NCBI RefSeq assembly: GCF_024436375.1
Contig: NZ_JAFMZM010000008.1
Coordinates: 62,001-126,000, forward strand
Direction: 5' to 3'
DNA from: Nocardioides astragali
GTDB taxonomy: Bacteria > Actinomycetota > Actinomycetes > Propionibacteriales > Nocardioidaceae
Length of the DNA: 64,000 nt
This document shows positions 50,181-57,543 of this stretch, in pieces; positions within the stretch are counted from its first letter, which is position 1, and the number at the start of each line of letters is the position of its first letter. Made by a program: the position numbers and the translations under genes. The notes beneath the pieces are model-generated. The model saw only the letters and a program-made list of their open reading frames with translations. It made no database searches and was not told the origin of the DNA.

Positions 50181-51053
50181 ATGCGTACTCCTACGAAGCT
50201 CCTGACCCTTGCCGCCGCGGCCGGCCTCGTAGCCGCTGCCGCGACCAGCACGCCGGCGTCCGCGGCGCCCAAGAAGCAGGCCCGCGCCAGCTGGGCACCT
50301 GCCGACACCGCGACCATCCACCCCGGGGTGCAGATGTACACCGAGGGCGCCCAGTGCACCGCCAACTTCGTCTACACCGACACCGCCGGCACGACGTACG
50401 TCGGCTATGCGGCGCACTGCGCCGGACTCGGCGAGGCGACGGACACCGACGGCTGCACGTCGCCGTCGCTCCCGCTCGGCACCAAGGTCGACTTCGTCGA
50501 GGGCGGCTCGCTGCTCACCGAGGGCACCCGGGTCGGCGGCGGCACCCTCGTCTACTCGTCGTGGCTGACCATGCAGCAGCGCGGCGAGAAGGACGCCGAC
50601 ACCTGCGCCTACAACGACCTCGCGCTGGTGAAGGTCGACGCCGCGGACGCCGGCAAGGTCAACCCGTCGGTCCCCTTCTGGGGTGGCCCGGTCGGCCTCA
50701 ACACCGACGGCACGTCCGCCGGCGAGACGGTCTACAGCTACGGCAACTCCAGCCTCCGCGCCGGCGTCGAGGAGCTCTCCCCCAAGCAGGGCACCAGCCT
50801 CGGCACCGACCCCAGCGGCTGGACCCACCCGGTCTACACCGTGACGCCGGGCGTCCCCGGTGACTCGGGCAGCGCCTTCCTCGACTCCGAGGGCAACGCG
50901 GTGGGCACCCTCTCCACGCTGGCCATCGCACCCCTCGCCGGCTCCAACGGCGTGGGCGACCTCGCCCACGAGCTCGCCTACGCCCAGGCCAACGGCGGCA
51001 TCGCCGGCCTGCGCCTGGTCCGCGGCACGGAGCCGTTCAGCCCGCTGCTCTGA
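50181..51053 (+). CDS. Secreted trypsin-fold serine protease
   Basis: The 290-residue protein has a signal peptide (residues 1-28, ending TPASA) and a chymotrypsin-type domain with His79 (YAAHC), Asp146 (YNDLALVKV) and Ser229 (GVPGDSGSAF). Paired cysteines suit an extracellular enzyme. It is a second exported protease near the M6 enzyme, though no shared operon is visible. The ATG is 1 bp after the hairpin at 50151-50179. A perfect inverted repeat begins 10 bp after the stop. Confidence 0.88.
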   Translation: MRTPTKLLTLAAAAGLVAAAATSTPASAAPKKQARASWAPADTATIHPGVQMYTEGAQCTANFVYTDTAGTTYVGYAAHCAGLGEATDTDGCTSPSLPLGTKVDFVEGGSLLTEGTRVGGGTLVYSSWLTMQQRGEKDADTCAYNDLALVKVDAADAGKVNPSVPFWGGPVGLNTDGTSAGETVYSYGNSSLRAGVEELSPKQGTSLGTDPSGWTHPVYTVTPGVPGDSGSAFLDSEGNAVGTLSTLAIAPLAGSNGVGDLAHELAYAQANGGIAGLRLVRGTEPFSPLL

Positions 51054-51062
51054 GCCTGCCCC

Positions 51063-51105
51063 CTCGCATGGCGCGACCCGGTCACCTAGGGTCGCGCCAT
51101 GCGAG
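51063..51105. repeat. Perfect 17-bp inverted repeat over the DUF4129 gene start
   Basis: CTCGCATGGCGCGACCC (51063-51079), nine-base loop, GGGTCGCGCCATGCGAG (51089-51105). The right arm includes the putative -10 TAGGGT and the ATG at 51099. In read-through mRNA from the protease gene the start codon would be buried in this stem; it also resembles a terminator. Confidence 0.8.
51087..51092 (+). promoter_or_regulatory. Putative -10 element, leaderless start of the DUF4129 gene
   Basis: TAGGGT lies six bases before the ATG at 51099, within the inverted repeat. A transcript starting at the ATG would lack the left arm and so could not form the stem. Confidence 0.45.
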
Positions 51106-51902
51106 CGTTGCGAGCCCTCCCGCCCGCTGCGCGCGCGGTGGTGATGGTGGGTGCGACCAGCCTGTTCATGGTGCTGGTGGCCTGGGCCACGTTGATCGGC
51201 CCCGACGCGGTCTTCACCGGCCCGGGTCCCCGGCCCGCGACGCTCACCACGACCGCGGAGTCCTGCGCGCCGACTCCCAGCGAGTCGGGCACCACCAACC
51301 AGGTCGTCCACCTCTCGGACGACTCGACCGGTCCGGACGAGGGTGACTGCGAGGACCCCGAGGCCACGCGCGGGGACGCCGAGGACCTCGGCGAGCAGGC
51401 CGATCCGCCCCTGTGGCTCAAGCTGTTGGTGTGGACCTTGCAGGTACTCGTCCTCGGCGCGATCATCGCCTTGCTGACCTACCTGGGCGCCTTGGCGATC
51501 CGCTCCCTCAGAGTGCGGAGGCGATCTCGTGAGGACCGGGAGGCGGTGGAGTTCACGACGCTCGACCAACCGGGCCGGGTCGCCGAGGAGATCGCGGCCG
51601 ACGCCGGTGAGCAGGACGCCCTGCTGCGCGACGGTGAGCCCCGCAACGCGATCGTGGCGGCATGGCACCGGTTCGAGGTGCAGGGCGAGCGCGCGGGCGT
51701 GCGCCGCCGCCCGTCGGAGACCTCCTCGGAGTACGCCATCCGCATCCTCGACCTCGTCGCCGCGGACTCCGGCGCCGTCACCCGGCTGGCCGGCCTCTAC
51801 CGCGAGGCCCGCTTCTCCGACCACGCGATCACCGAGGACCACCGCGACCGGGCACTCGAGGCGCTCGCCGTCATCCGTCGCAGCCTCGGGGCGCGCACAT
51901 GA
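51099..51902 (+). CDS. DUF4129 membrane protein
   Basis: The 267-residue protein has an N-terminal membrane helix (about residues 13-35), an acidic extracellular segment, a second helix (about 105-128) and a cytoplasmic DUF4129 domain: NAIVAAWHRFEV, RRRPSETSSEYA and LAGLYREARFSDHAI. DUF4129 occurs with MoxR/DUF58 systems, and the same pairing is seen here. It overlaps the next gene by 4 bp. Confidence 0.85.
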   Translation: MRALRALPPAARAVVMVGATSLFMVLVAWATLIGPDAVFTGPGPRPATLTTTAESCAPTPSESGTTNQVVHLSDDSTGPDEGDCEDPEATRGDAEDLGEQADPPLWLKLLVWTLQVLVLGAIIALLTYLGALAIRSLRVRRRSREDREAVEFTTLDQPGRVAEEIAADAGEQDALLRDGEPRNAIVAAWHRFEVQGERAGVRRRPSETSSEYAIRILDLVAADSGAVTRLAGLYREARFSDHAITEDHRDRALEALAVIRRSLGART

Positions 51903-52342
51903 GCCGGCCGGCCCTCGCCCGCCACTGGCGGACCCGCCTCCTCACCGGAGCGACGATGGGTGCCGTCGGCTATGTCGCCGCCGTGCTCCTCGACTTCGAG
52001 CCGCAGCCGGCGGCGTACGTCGTCATGATCACCGTCGTGCTCGCGCTGGCGTGGCTCGTGATGGACACCGTCGACGCTCCTGCAGCGCAGTGGCAGCACG
52101 GCCTGCCGTCGCGGGGCGACCGGGTCGACCAGGCGACCTCGGACCTGCGGATCCTCGTCAGCCACGAGCAGGCGGACGTGCCGTCCGAGGCGCTGCGTGA
52201 GCGGCTGGTCGCGCTCGCGCGTGCTCGCGACCCCGACCTCGCCGTCATGCTGGAGCTCGACCTGGCCGGGGTCCACCGCCTGTCCCCGGCAGACATCGAC
52301 CACATCCTGATGCGAATTGAGGCCGTCCGTGAGCGAAGCTGA
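51899..52342 (+). CDS. Hypothetical membrane protein in the MoxR operon
   Basis: The 147-residue protein has two closely spaced membrane helices (about residues 14-31 and 39-57), then a soluble helical domain with charged residues. I do not recognise it. The start overlaps the DUF4129 stop by 4 bp, and its 3' end overlaps the MoxR start by 14 bp, so it belongs to the same translated unit. Confidence 0.72.
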   Translation: MSRPALARHWRTRLLTGATMGAVGYVAAVLLDFEPQPAAYVVMITVVLALAWLVMDTVDAPAAQWQHGLPSRGDRVDQATSDLRILVSHEQADVPSEALRERLVALARARDPDLAVMLELDLAGVHRLSPADIDHILMRIEAVRERS

Positions 52343-53357
52343 GCCCCGACCCGACGCCAACCCCCGAGATGGATCGGGCGTCGCCCCCTCGGACGTCTCG
52401 CCCTCTGACGTATCGATGTTCGCCGAGCGCGTCCTCGACGAGGTGGGCCGCGCCGTCGTGGGCAAGCGCGACGTCCTGTCGCTCGTGCTGTCCGGCATCC
52501 TCGCCAAGGGCCACATCCTGCTGGAGGACTTCCCGGGCCTGGGCAAGACGCTCGCGGCGAGGTCGTTCGCCGGGGCGCTCGGCCTCGACTTCGCCCGCGC
52601 GCAGTTCACCCCCGACCTGCTGCCGGCCGACCTGACCGGGTCCTACGTCTACGACCAGCGTCGCGCGGAGTTCGACTTCAGGCCCGGGCCGATCTTCGCG
52701 GGGCTGCTGCTGGCCGACGAGATCAACCGGACGCCGCCCAAGACCCAGGCGGCGCTGCTCGAGGCGATGCAGGAGGGGCAGGTCACCGTCGAGGGGCAGA
52801 CCCACCGGCTGCCCGCTCCGTTCCACGTCCTCGCCACCGCCAACCCGATCGAGTACGAGGGCACCTACCCCTTGCCCGAGGCACAGCTCGACCGCTTCCT
52901 GCTCCGCGTCGGCTTCGGCTACCCCAACGCCGGCGAGGAGTACGACGTGCTGCGCCGTCGGCTCGACCGGCAGCGCGAGGAGGTCGACATCCAGCAGGTC
53001 ACCGACGCGCCCGGCCTCGCGGCCGTGCAGGCCGCCGTCGAGCGGGTCGTCGTCGACGAGTCGGTCGCCCGCTACTGCGTCGACCTGGTCAGCGCGACCC
53101 GCACCCACCCCGACGTGCTGACCGGCGCCTCGCCCCGGGGCAGCCTCGGCCTGGTGCTCACCGCGCGAGCCTGGGCGGCGGTCCGCGGCCGCGACTACGT
53201 GGTGCCCGAGGACGTCAAGGTCGTGGCCCGTGCCGTGCTGTCCCACCGGATCACGGTGAAGCCGGACCTCTGGATGACCCAGGCCTCGGGAGCGCGGGTC
53301 GTCGACTCCGTGCTCGGCTCGGTCGCGACACCCCGCACCCTGGAGTCGCACCGGTGA
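52329..53357 (+). CDS. MoxR-family AAA+ ATPase
   Basis: MoxR ATPases act as chaperones that mature or activate partner complexes, usually with a DUF58 protein. The 342-residue protein has Walker A FPGLGKT (about 68-74), Walker B LLLADEINR and sensor 1 ATANPIEYEGTYPLPEAQLD. I choose the GTG at 52329 with GAGG six bases upstream rather than the TTG at 52317. It overlaps the DUF58 gene by 4 bp. Confidence 0.92.
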   Translation: MSEAEPRPDANPRDGSGVAPSDVSPSDVSMFAERVLDEVGRAVVGKRDVLSLVLSGILAKGHILLEDFPGLGKTLAARSFAGALGLDFARAQFTPDLLPADLTGSYVYDQRRAEFDFRPGPIFAGLLLADEINRTPPKTQAALLEAMQEGQVTVEGQTHRLPAPFHVLATANPIEYEGTYPLPEAQLDRFLLRVGFGYPNAGEEYDVLRRRLDRQREEVDIQQVTDAPGLAAVQAAVERVVVDESVARYCVDLVSATRTHPDVLTGASPRGSLGLVLTARAWAAVRGRDYVVPEDVKVVARAVLSHRITVKPDLWMTQASGARVVDSVLGSVATPRTLESHR

Positions 53358-54628
53358 GCTCCTGGCGGCCGACGCCGTCGCTCGTCCGGGCCAGCCTGCT
53401 CGCGCTCGGCGGCCTGGCCGCCGGCGTGGTGCTGGGCCTGGAGGCGCTGGCAGTGCTGGCCGCCCCGTTCGTGGTCATCGCCGGCGCGGGGCTCGTCGGG
53501 CGCCCGCGCCAGGCGATCGGCATGAACACCCGGATCGACCACCACAGGTTGCACGAGGGCCAGGGCACCACCTCGCGACTGGAGGTCGACGACCTGACGG
53601 GTGTCGAGCACGTCACCCGGGTCGCGGCACCGGCGGCCCACGTCGCCTGCCGGCCGACGTACGGCGCCGTGGGCTCGTTGGTGTCCGAGGGCCTGCCGAC
53701 GATCGGGTTCAGCCCCCGCCGCTGGGGCCGGCGCTCCATCGGTGCCGAGCGGGTCGCGCTGACCAGCTCGTGGGCAGGCTGGCGCTGGGGACCGGTCGAC
53801 ATGCCGGAGCACGGACTGAGCGTGCTGCCGCAGACCGCGCCGTACGACAGCCGCGCCGAGGTGCCGCAGCCTGACGGCCTCGTCGGCCGGCACCGGTCGC
53901 GTCGGCTGGGCGGCGGGACGGAGTTCGAGGGGATCCGCCACTTCGCGACCGGCGACCGCCTCAAGCGGATCACCTGGCCGGTCTCGCTGCGCACCGGCGA
54001 GCTCCACGTGATCACCACGCGCGCCGAGCAGGACGCCGGGGTGTGGCTGGTCGTCGACGGACTGCGCGACATCGGTGTCTCCGGCGGTGTCGACGGTGCG
54101 GCCAGCAGCCTCGACCTCACGGTGCGCGCCGCCGCTGCCCTGGCCGAGCACCACGTCCGGACCGGCGACCGCGTGGGTCTGCTGGTGGTCGCCGGGGACG
54201 GGGCGCGCGTCCGCCTCGGTTCCGGACCGCGGCACCTCCAGAAGATCCAGGGCACCCTCGCGCGGCTCCGTACGGAGGCCCGGAGCGTGCCCCCGGAGCG
54301 GCTCGACCTCGGCGCCGGCGCCGGCAGCGTCGTCTACGTCCTCTCGCCGATGCTCTTCACGCCGCTGGTGACGGCGACGGCCAGCCTGCAGCGCAGCGGA
54401 GCCTCGGTGGTCGTGATCGACACCCTGGGGGAGCAGGAGGAGGGCCCCGACCGGCTCGCCCTGGCCAGCCTGGCCGCGCGGATGCAGAAGATCGAGCGCG
54501 ACGACCGGCTCCGGCGGCTGGCCGCGGTCGGCTGCCCGGTGGTGCCCTGGCGAGGACCGGGCACCCTCGACACAGTCCTGCACCAGCTCGCGCGGCGGGC
54601 GCGGGTGCCGAAGGTCCGCGCGCGATGA
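53354..54628 (+). CDS. DUF58 protein (MoxR partner)
   Basis: The 424-residue protein has one or two N-terminal membrane helices (about residues 12-45), then a beta-rich segment and the DUF58 signature EFEGIRHFATGDRLKRITWP (about 195-215), leading into a von Willebrand A-like domain. DUF58 proteins are the usual MoxR targets. It sits in the membrane facing the cytoplasm and overlaps both neighbours by 4 bp. Confidence 0.9.
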   Translation: MSSWRPTPSLVRASLLALGGLAAGVVLGLEALAVLAAPFVVIAGAGLVGRPRQAIGMNTRIDHHRLHEGQGTTSRLEVDDLTGVEHVTRVAAPAAHVACRPTYGAVGSLVSEGLPTIGFSPRRWGRRSIGAERVALTSSWAGWRWGPVDMPEHGLSVLPQTAPYDSRAEVPQPDGLVGRHRSRRLGGGTEFEGIRHFATGDRLKRITWPVSLRTGELHVITTRAEQDAGVWLVVDGLRDIGVSGGVDGAASSLDLTVRAAAALAEHHVRTGDRVGLLVVAGDGARVRLGSGPRHLQKIQGTLARLRTEARSVPPERLDLGAGAGSVVYVLSPMLFTPLVTATASLQRSGASVVVIDTLGEQEEGPDRLALASLAARMQKIERDDRLRRLAAVGCPVVPWRGPGTLDTVLHQLARRARVPKVRAR

Positions 54629-55131
54629 TCCTCGTCCCGCCCGGCATGTCGTGGCCCGTCGTGGTGCTGCGGGGACTGCTGTTCGCGCTTCCGTGCGCGG
54701 CCATGGCGCTCGCCCTGCCCGAGGTGCCCAACGGCCTGGTGCTGCTCCTGGTGGTCGTCGCCGCTGCCCTGTGGGCCCGCTCGCCCGATCACGTCGCCGG
54801 GGCGGTCGCGCTCGTGCTGGTCGTGGGTTGGTGGGGCCTGCGCGCCGTGGTCGACTGGCGTCTGGTCGTCGTCGGGGTGCTGCTGGTCGTCGCACACGTG
54901 ACCGCGACGGTGCTGGCCCATGGTCCCGGGACACTCCCGGTGGACGCGCGGCTCGCCAGGCTCTGGGTGGGCAGGGGGCTGCTGGCCCTGGTGCCGATGC
55001 CGGTCACGTACGTCGCGGTGCGCGGGCTCGATCCCCAGCTGGCGCCGCCGTGGGTGTGGATCGTGGCCGGAGTGGCGATCGTGGGGCTGCTGGTGGTGAC
55101 CGCGCGGCTGACCCAGCCGGAGCCGGAATGA
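54625..55131 (+). CDS. Hypothetical four- to five-helix membrane protein
   Basis: The 168-residue protein is almost entirely membrane helices (about residues 10-30, 36-50, 54-70, 74-94, 115-135, 140-160). No known motif is seen. In other MoxR/DUF58 operons this position can hold a transglutaminase-like membrane protein, but here there is no catalytic domain. Start and stop overlap its neighbours by 4 bp. Confidence 0.7.
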   Translation: MILVPPGMSWPVVVLRGLLFALPCAAMALALPEVPNGLVLLLVVVAAALWARSPDHVAGAVALVLVVGWWGLRAVVDWRLVVVGVLLVVAHVTATVLAHGPGTLPVDARLARLWVGRGLLALVPMPVTYVAVRGLDPQLAPPWVWIVAGVAIVGLLVVTARLTQPEPE

Positions 55132-55463
55132 GCACCTCGGAGGAGGACCGCGAGCTCTACGCCGAGCTCGTGCTGCAGTGCGCCGAGTCGGTGCCGCGGG
55201 GACGCGTGACGACGTACGGCGCGATCGCCGAGGTCGTGGGGGAGCGCCTGGGCCGTGGCGGCCCTCGCCTGGTCGGCAACGTCATGGCGCAGCACGGAGG
55301 CGGGGTGCCGTGGTGGCGGGTGGTCCGGGCCGACGGGTCGCTGCCGCCCTCGCACGACGAGGAGGCCCGCCAGGCCTACCTCGAGGAGGGCACCCCATTG
55401 CGACCCGGCGGGCGCGTGGACCTGGGACGCGCGTTCTGGCAGCCGAGCACCAAGGCACAATGA
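55128..55463 (+). CDS. Alkyltransferase-like (ATL) protein, MGMT family without active Cys
   Basis: The 111-residue protein is the DNA-binding core of O6-alkylguanine methyltransferases: VPRGRVTTYGAIAEVVG with helix-turn-helix residues and GGPRLVGNVMAQH. The alkyl-accepting PCHR motif reads PWWR (61-64), with Trp62 in place of Cys, so it cannot transfer an alkyl group. ATL proteins instead bind alkylated bases and flag them for excision repair. It overlaps the membrane-protein gene upstream and the PlsC gene downstream by 4 bp. Confidence 0.9.
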   Translation: MSTSEEDRELYAELVLQCAESVPRGRVTTYGAIAEVVGERLGRGGPRLVGNVMAQHGGGVPWWRVVRADGSLPPSHDEEARQAYLEEGTPLRPGGRVDLGRAFWQPSTKAQ

Positions 55464-56143
55464 GCCGCATGCTCTTCTCGGTCGCGCACAGCGTCATCCC
55501 CCCGCTGGCCCGCGCCGTGTGGCGTCCGAGTGTCGAGGGCCTGCACCACGTGCCGTCGTCCGGCCCGGTCATCGTGGCGAGCAACCACCTCTCCTTCTTC
55601 GACAGCGTGGTCATCCCGGTGGTCGTGCCGCGTCCGGTCGCCTTCCTCGCCAAGTCCGACTACTTCACGGGCACCGGAGTGAAGGGCTTCCTCACGCGAG
55701 CCTGGTTCGAGGGGCTCGGCATGCTGCCCGTCGACCGTGACGACACGAAGGCGGCGATCGCCAGCCTCGACACCGCGCTCGAGGTGCTCCGGCGCGGGGA
55801 CGCCTTCGGCATCTACCCCGAGGGCACCCGGTCACGCGACGGCCGGCTCTACCGCGGCCGCACCGGCGTGGCGCACCTCGCCCTCACCGCCGGCTGCCCG
55901 GTCGTGCCGGTCGGGCTCCAGGGCACCGAGGACATCCAGCCCGTCGGTGCCAGCCGGCCGCGGCTGGGGAAGGTGGACGTGACGGTGCGGTTCGGGGAGC
56001 CGATCACGGTCGCCGGTGAGTACGACGGCGTGCCGAGCGGGCGTGCCCGCCGTGAGCTCACCGACCGGATCATGGCCGCGATCGCGGGCCTGTCCGGCCA
56101 GGAGCAGGCCGGCGTCTACAACGAGCGTCCCGCCGACGTCTGA
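55460..56143 (+). CDS. 1-acylglycerol-3-phosphate acyltransferase-like (PlsC family)
   Basis: The 227-residue membrane-associated acyltransferase has the NHxxxxD motif (NHLSFFD) and the substrate-binding YPEGTRSRDG and VVPVGLQG segments. It would acylate lysophosphatidic acid or a related lipid. The ATG at 55460 overlaps the ATL stop; CACAAT (55456-55461) lies seven bases before a second ATG at 55469, so a leaderless start there is possible. Its 3' end runs 28 bp into the convergent allG gene. Confidence 0.88.
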   Translation: MSRMLFSVAHSVIPPLARAVWRPSVEGLHHVPSSGPVIVASNHLSFFDSVVIPVVVPRPVAFLAKSDYFTGTGVKGFLTRAWFEGLGMLPVDRDDTKAAIASLDTALEVLRRGDAFGIYPEGTRSRDGRLYRGRTGVAHLALTAGCPVVPVGLQGTEDIQPVGASRPRLGKVDVTVRFGEPITVAGEYDGVPSGRARRELTDRIMAAIAGLSGQEQAGVYNERPADV

Positions 56144-57543
56144 CGAGCCGCCCGGGCCAGCGCGGCCAGCGCCTGGGGAAAGATCTCGGCGGGAGGCGTG
56201 ACCAGACCAGCGCCGACCTGCCCCACCCCGGCGACCCGGCCGGCCATGCCCGTGTTGATCTGGGGCAGGATCCCGGTGCGGCACACCCGGGTGACGTCGA
56301 TCCCCGTCGGCGTGCCCTGGAACTCCAGGACCGGCACCGACCAGCGCGGGTTCTCGGCGAGGGTGATCTCGTGCATCCGGCGGGTGGTGGCCAGGGCGTC
56401 GGGGACCGAGCCGCCGACGAGGCGGACGATCGCCGGCGCGGTCGCCATCGCGAAGCCGCCGATGCCTGCCGTCTCGGTGATCGCGGAGTCGCCGATGTCG
56501 GCGTTGGCGTCGTCGGGACCGTAGTCGCCGAGGAAGAGCCCGTCGGCCACCTGTGCGGGACCGGTGAACCACTCGTCACCGGTGCCGGAGACCTGGATGC
56601 CGAAGTCAGTGCCGTTGCGCGCCATCGCCACGACCATCGTCGAGCCGGGGATGTCCCGCCCGGCGTCGAGCGCGAGCTTGCAGGCGGGCATGGCGAGGTT
56701 GAGGAAGAAGTGGTCGTTGCCGCCGATGAAGCGCATCGACTCCGCCACGTCCTTGCCGTCGAAGCCGGCGTCGGCTCCGCTGCCGACCATCGCCGGGGCG
56801 AGGTCGCGCAGCAGCATCAGGGTGCCGGCGCGGTTGCGGTTGTGGGCCTCGTCGCCCATCTGCAGCATCTGGGTCAGGATGCCCGTGACGTCGACCGGAC
56901 CCGACTCCGCGACCACGCTGCGCGTCGCCGCCTGGAGCAGCGGACCGAGCACGTCGCCCATCCACCGCAGCCGGGTGAGCACCTCAGGCCCGTAGGCGCC
57001 GTAGCGCAGCACCTTGCCGAGACCCTCGTTGAGGGAGCAGTACGTCCGCCTGCCGCTCGCGCGGTCCTCCAGGACCCACATCCACATCGACGGCGTCACG
57101 ACGCCGGCCATCGGGCCGACCGCGCTGCGGTGGTGGCACGGCTCGAGGCTGACGCTGCTGCCCGACTCGAAGAGGGCGACCGCGTCCTCGGGATCGTCGA
57201 CCAGCCCCTCCAGGGCCGCGCCGCCCATCAACGCGCCGCGCAGCGGGCCGGAGGCGCGGTCCCAGCCGATCGGCGGACCGGCGTGCAGGAACTGGCCGGG
57301 CTCGAGCCCGAGGACCTCGGAGGCGGGGGCCACGTCGACGAGGTGGGCGGTGACGCCCAGCACCGCCTCGACGGCCCGGCGGTTGGCGCCGGGGCGGCGC
57401 GGGTCGACGGCGACCGCGGCGAGGTCGGCCTCGGTGCCCGGCATCGGGGGCCGCCAGTCGACGCGCTCGACGTCGACGGCCTGGCCCGCCACGGCGTCGG
57501 CGAACATGCCTGCTCCGACGGTGACGACGGTGGGCTCGCTCAC
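56116..57543 (-). CDS. allG: Oxamate carbamoyltransferase subunit AllG (DUF1116)
   Basis: AllG (YlbE family, DUF1116) is one subunit of the oxamate carbamoyltransferase that splits oxalurate in allantoin breakdown. The 475-residue protein shows the family segments GPMAGVVTPSMWMWVLED, GQFLHAGPPIGWDRASGPL, NRNRAGTLMLLRDLAP and NLAMPACKLALDAG. The GTG at 57543 overlaps the allF stop (GTGA) with GGAG upstream; the frame stays open much further upstream, but there it runs inside allF and is not coding. It ends the allHFG operon. I name it from family resemblance and from the trio of neighbours. Confidence 0.82.
   Translation of the reverse strand: MSEPTVVTVGAGMFADAVAGQAVDVERVDWRPPMPGTEADLAAVAVDPRRPGANRRAVEAVLGVTAHLVDVAPASEVLGLEPGQFLHAGPPIGWDRASGPLRGALMGGAALEGLVDDPEDAVALFESGSSVSLEPCHHRSAVGPMAGVVTPSMWMWVLEDRASGRRTYCSLNEGLGKVLRYGAYGPEVLTRLRWMGDVLGPLLQAATRSVVAESGPVDVTGILTQMLQMGDEAHNRNRAGTLMLLRDLAPAMVGSGADAGFDGKDVAESMRFIGGNDHFFLNLAMPACKLALDAGRDIPGSTMVVAMARNGTDFGIQVSGTGDEWFTGPAQVADGLFLGDYGPDDANADIGDSAITETAGIGGFAMATAPAIVRLVGGSVPDALATTRRMHEITLAENPRWSVPVLEFQGTPTGIDVTRVCRTGILPQINTGMAGRVAGVGQVGAGLVTPPAEIFPQALAALARAARQTSAGRSL

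Noticed and set aside
46387..51053. M6 protease, moeZ and serine protease as one system
   Set aside because: The M6 gene is on the opposite strand with its own promoter and terminator, and moeZ is a housekeeping sulfur-transfer gene; adjacency alone is not evidence.
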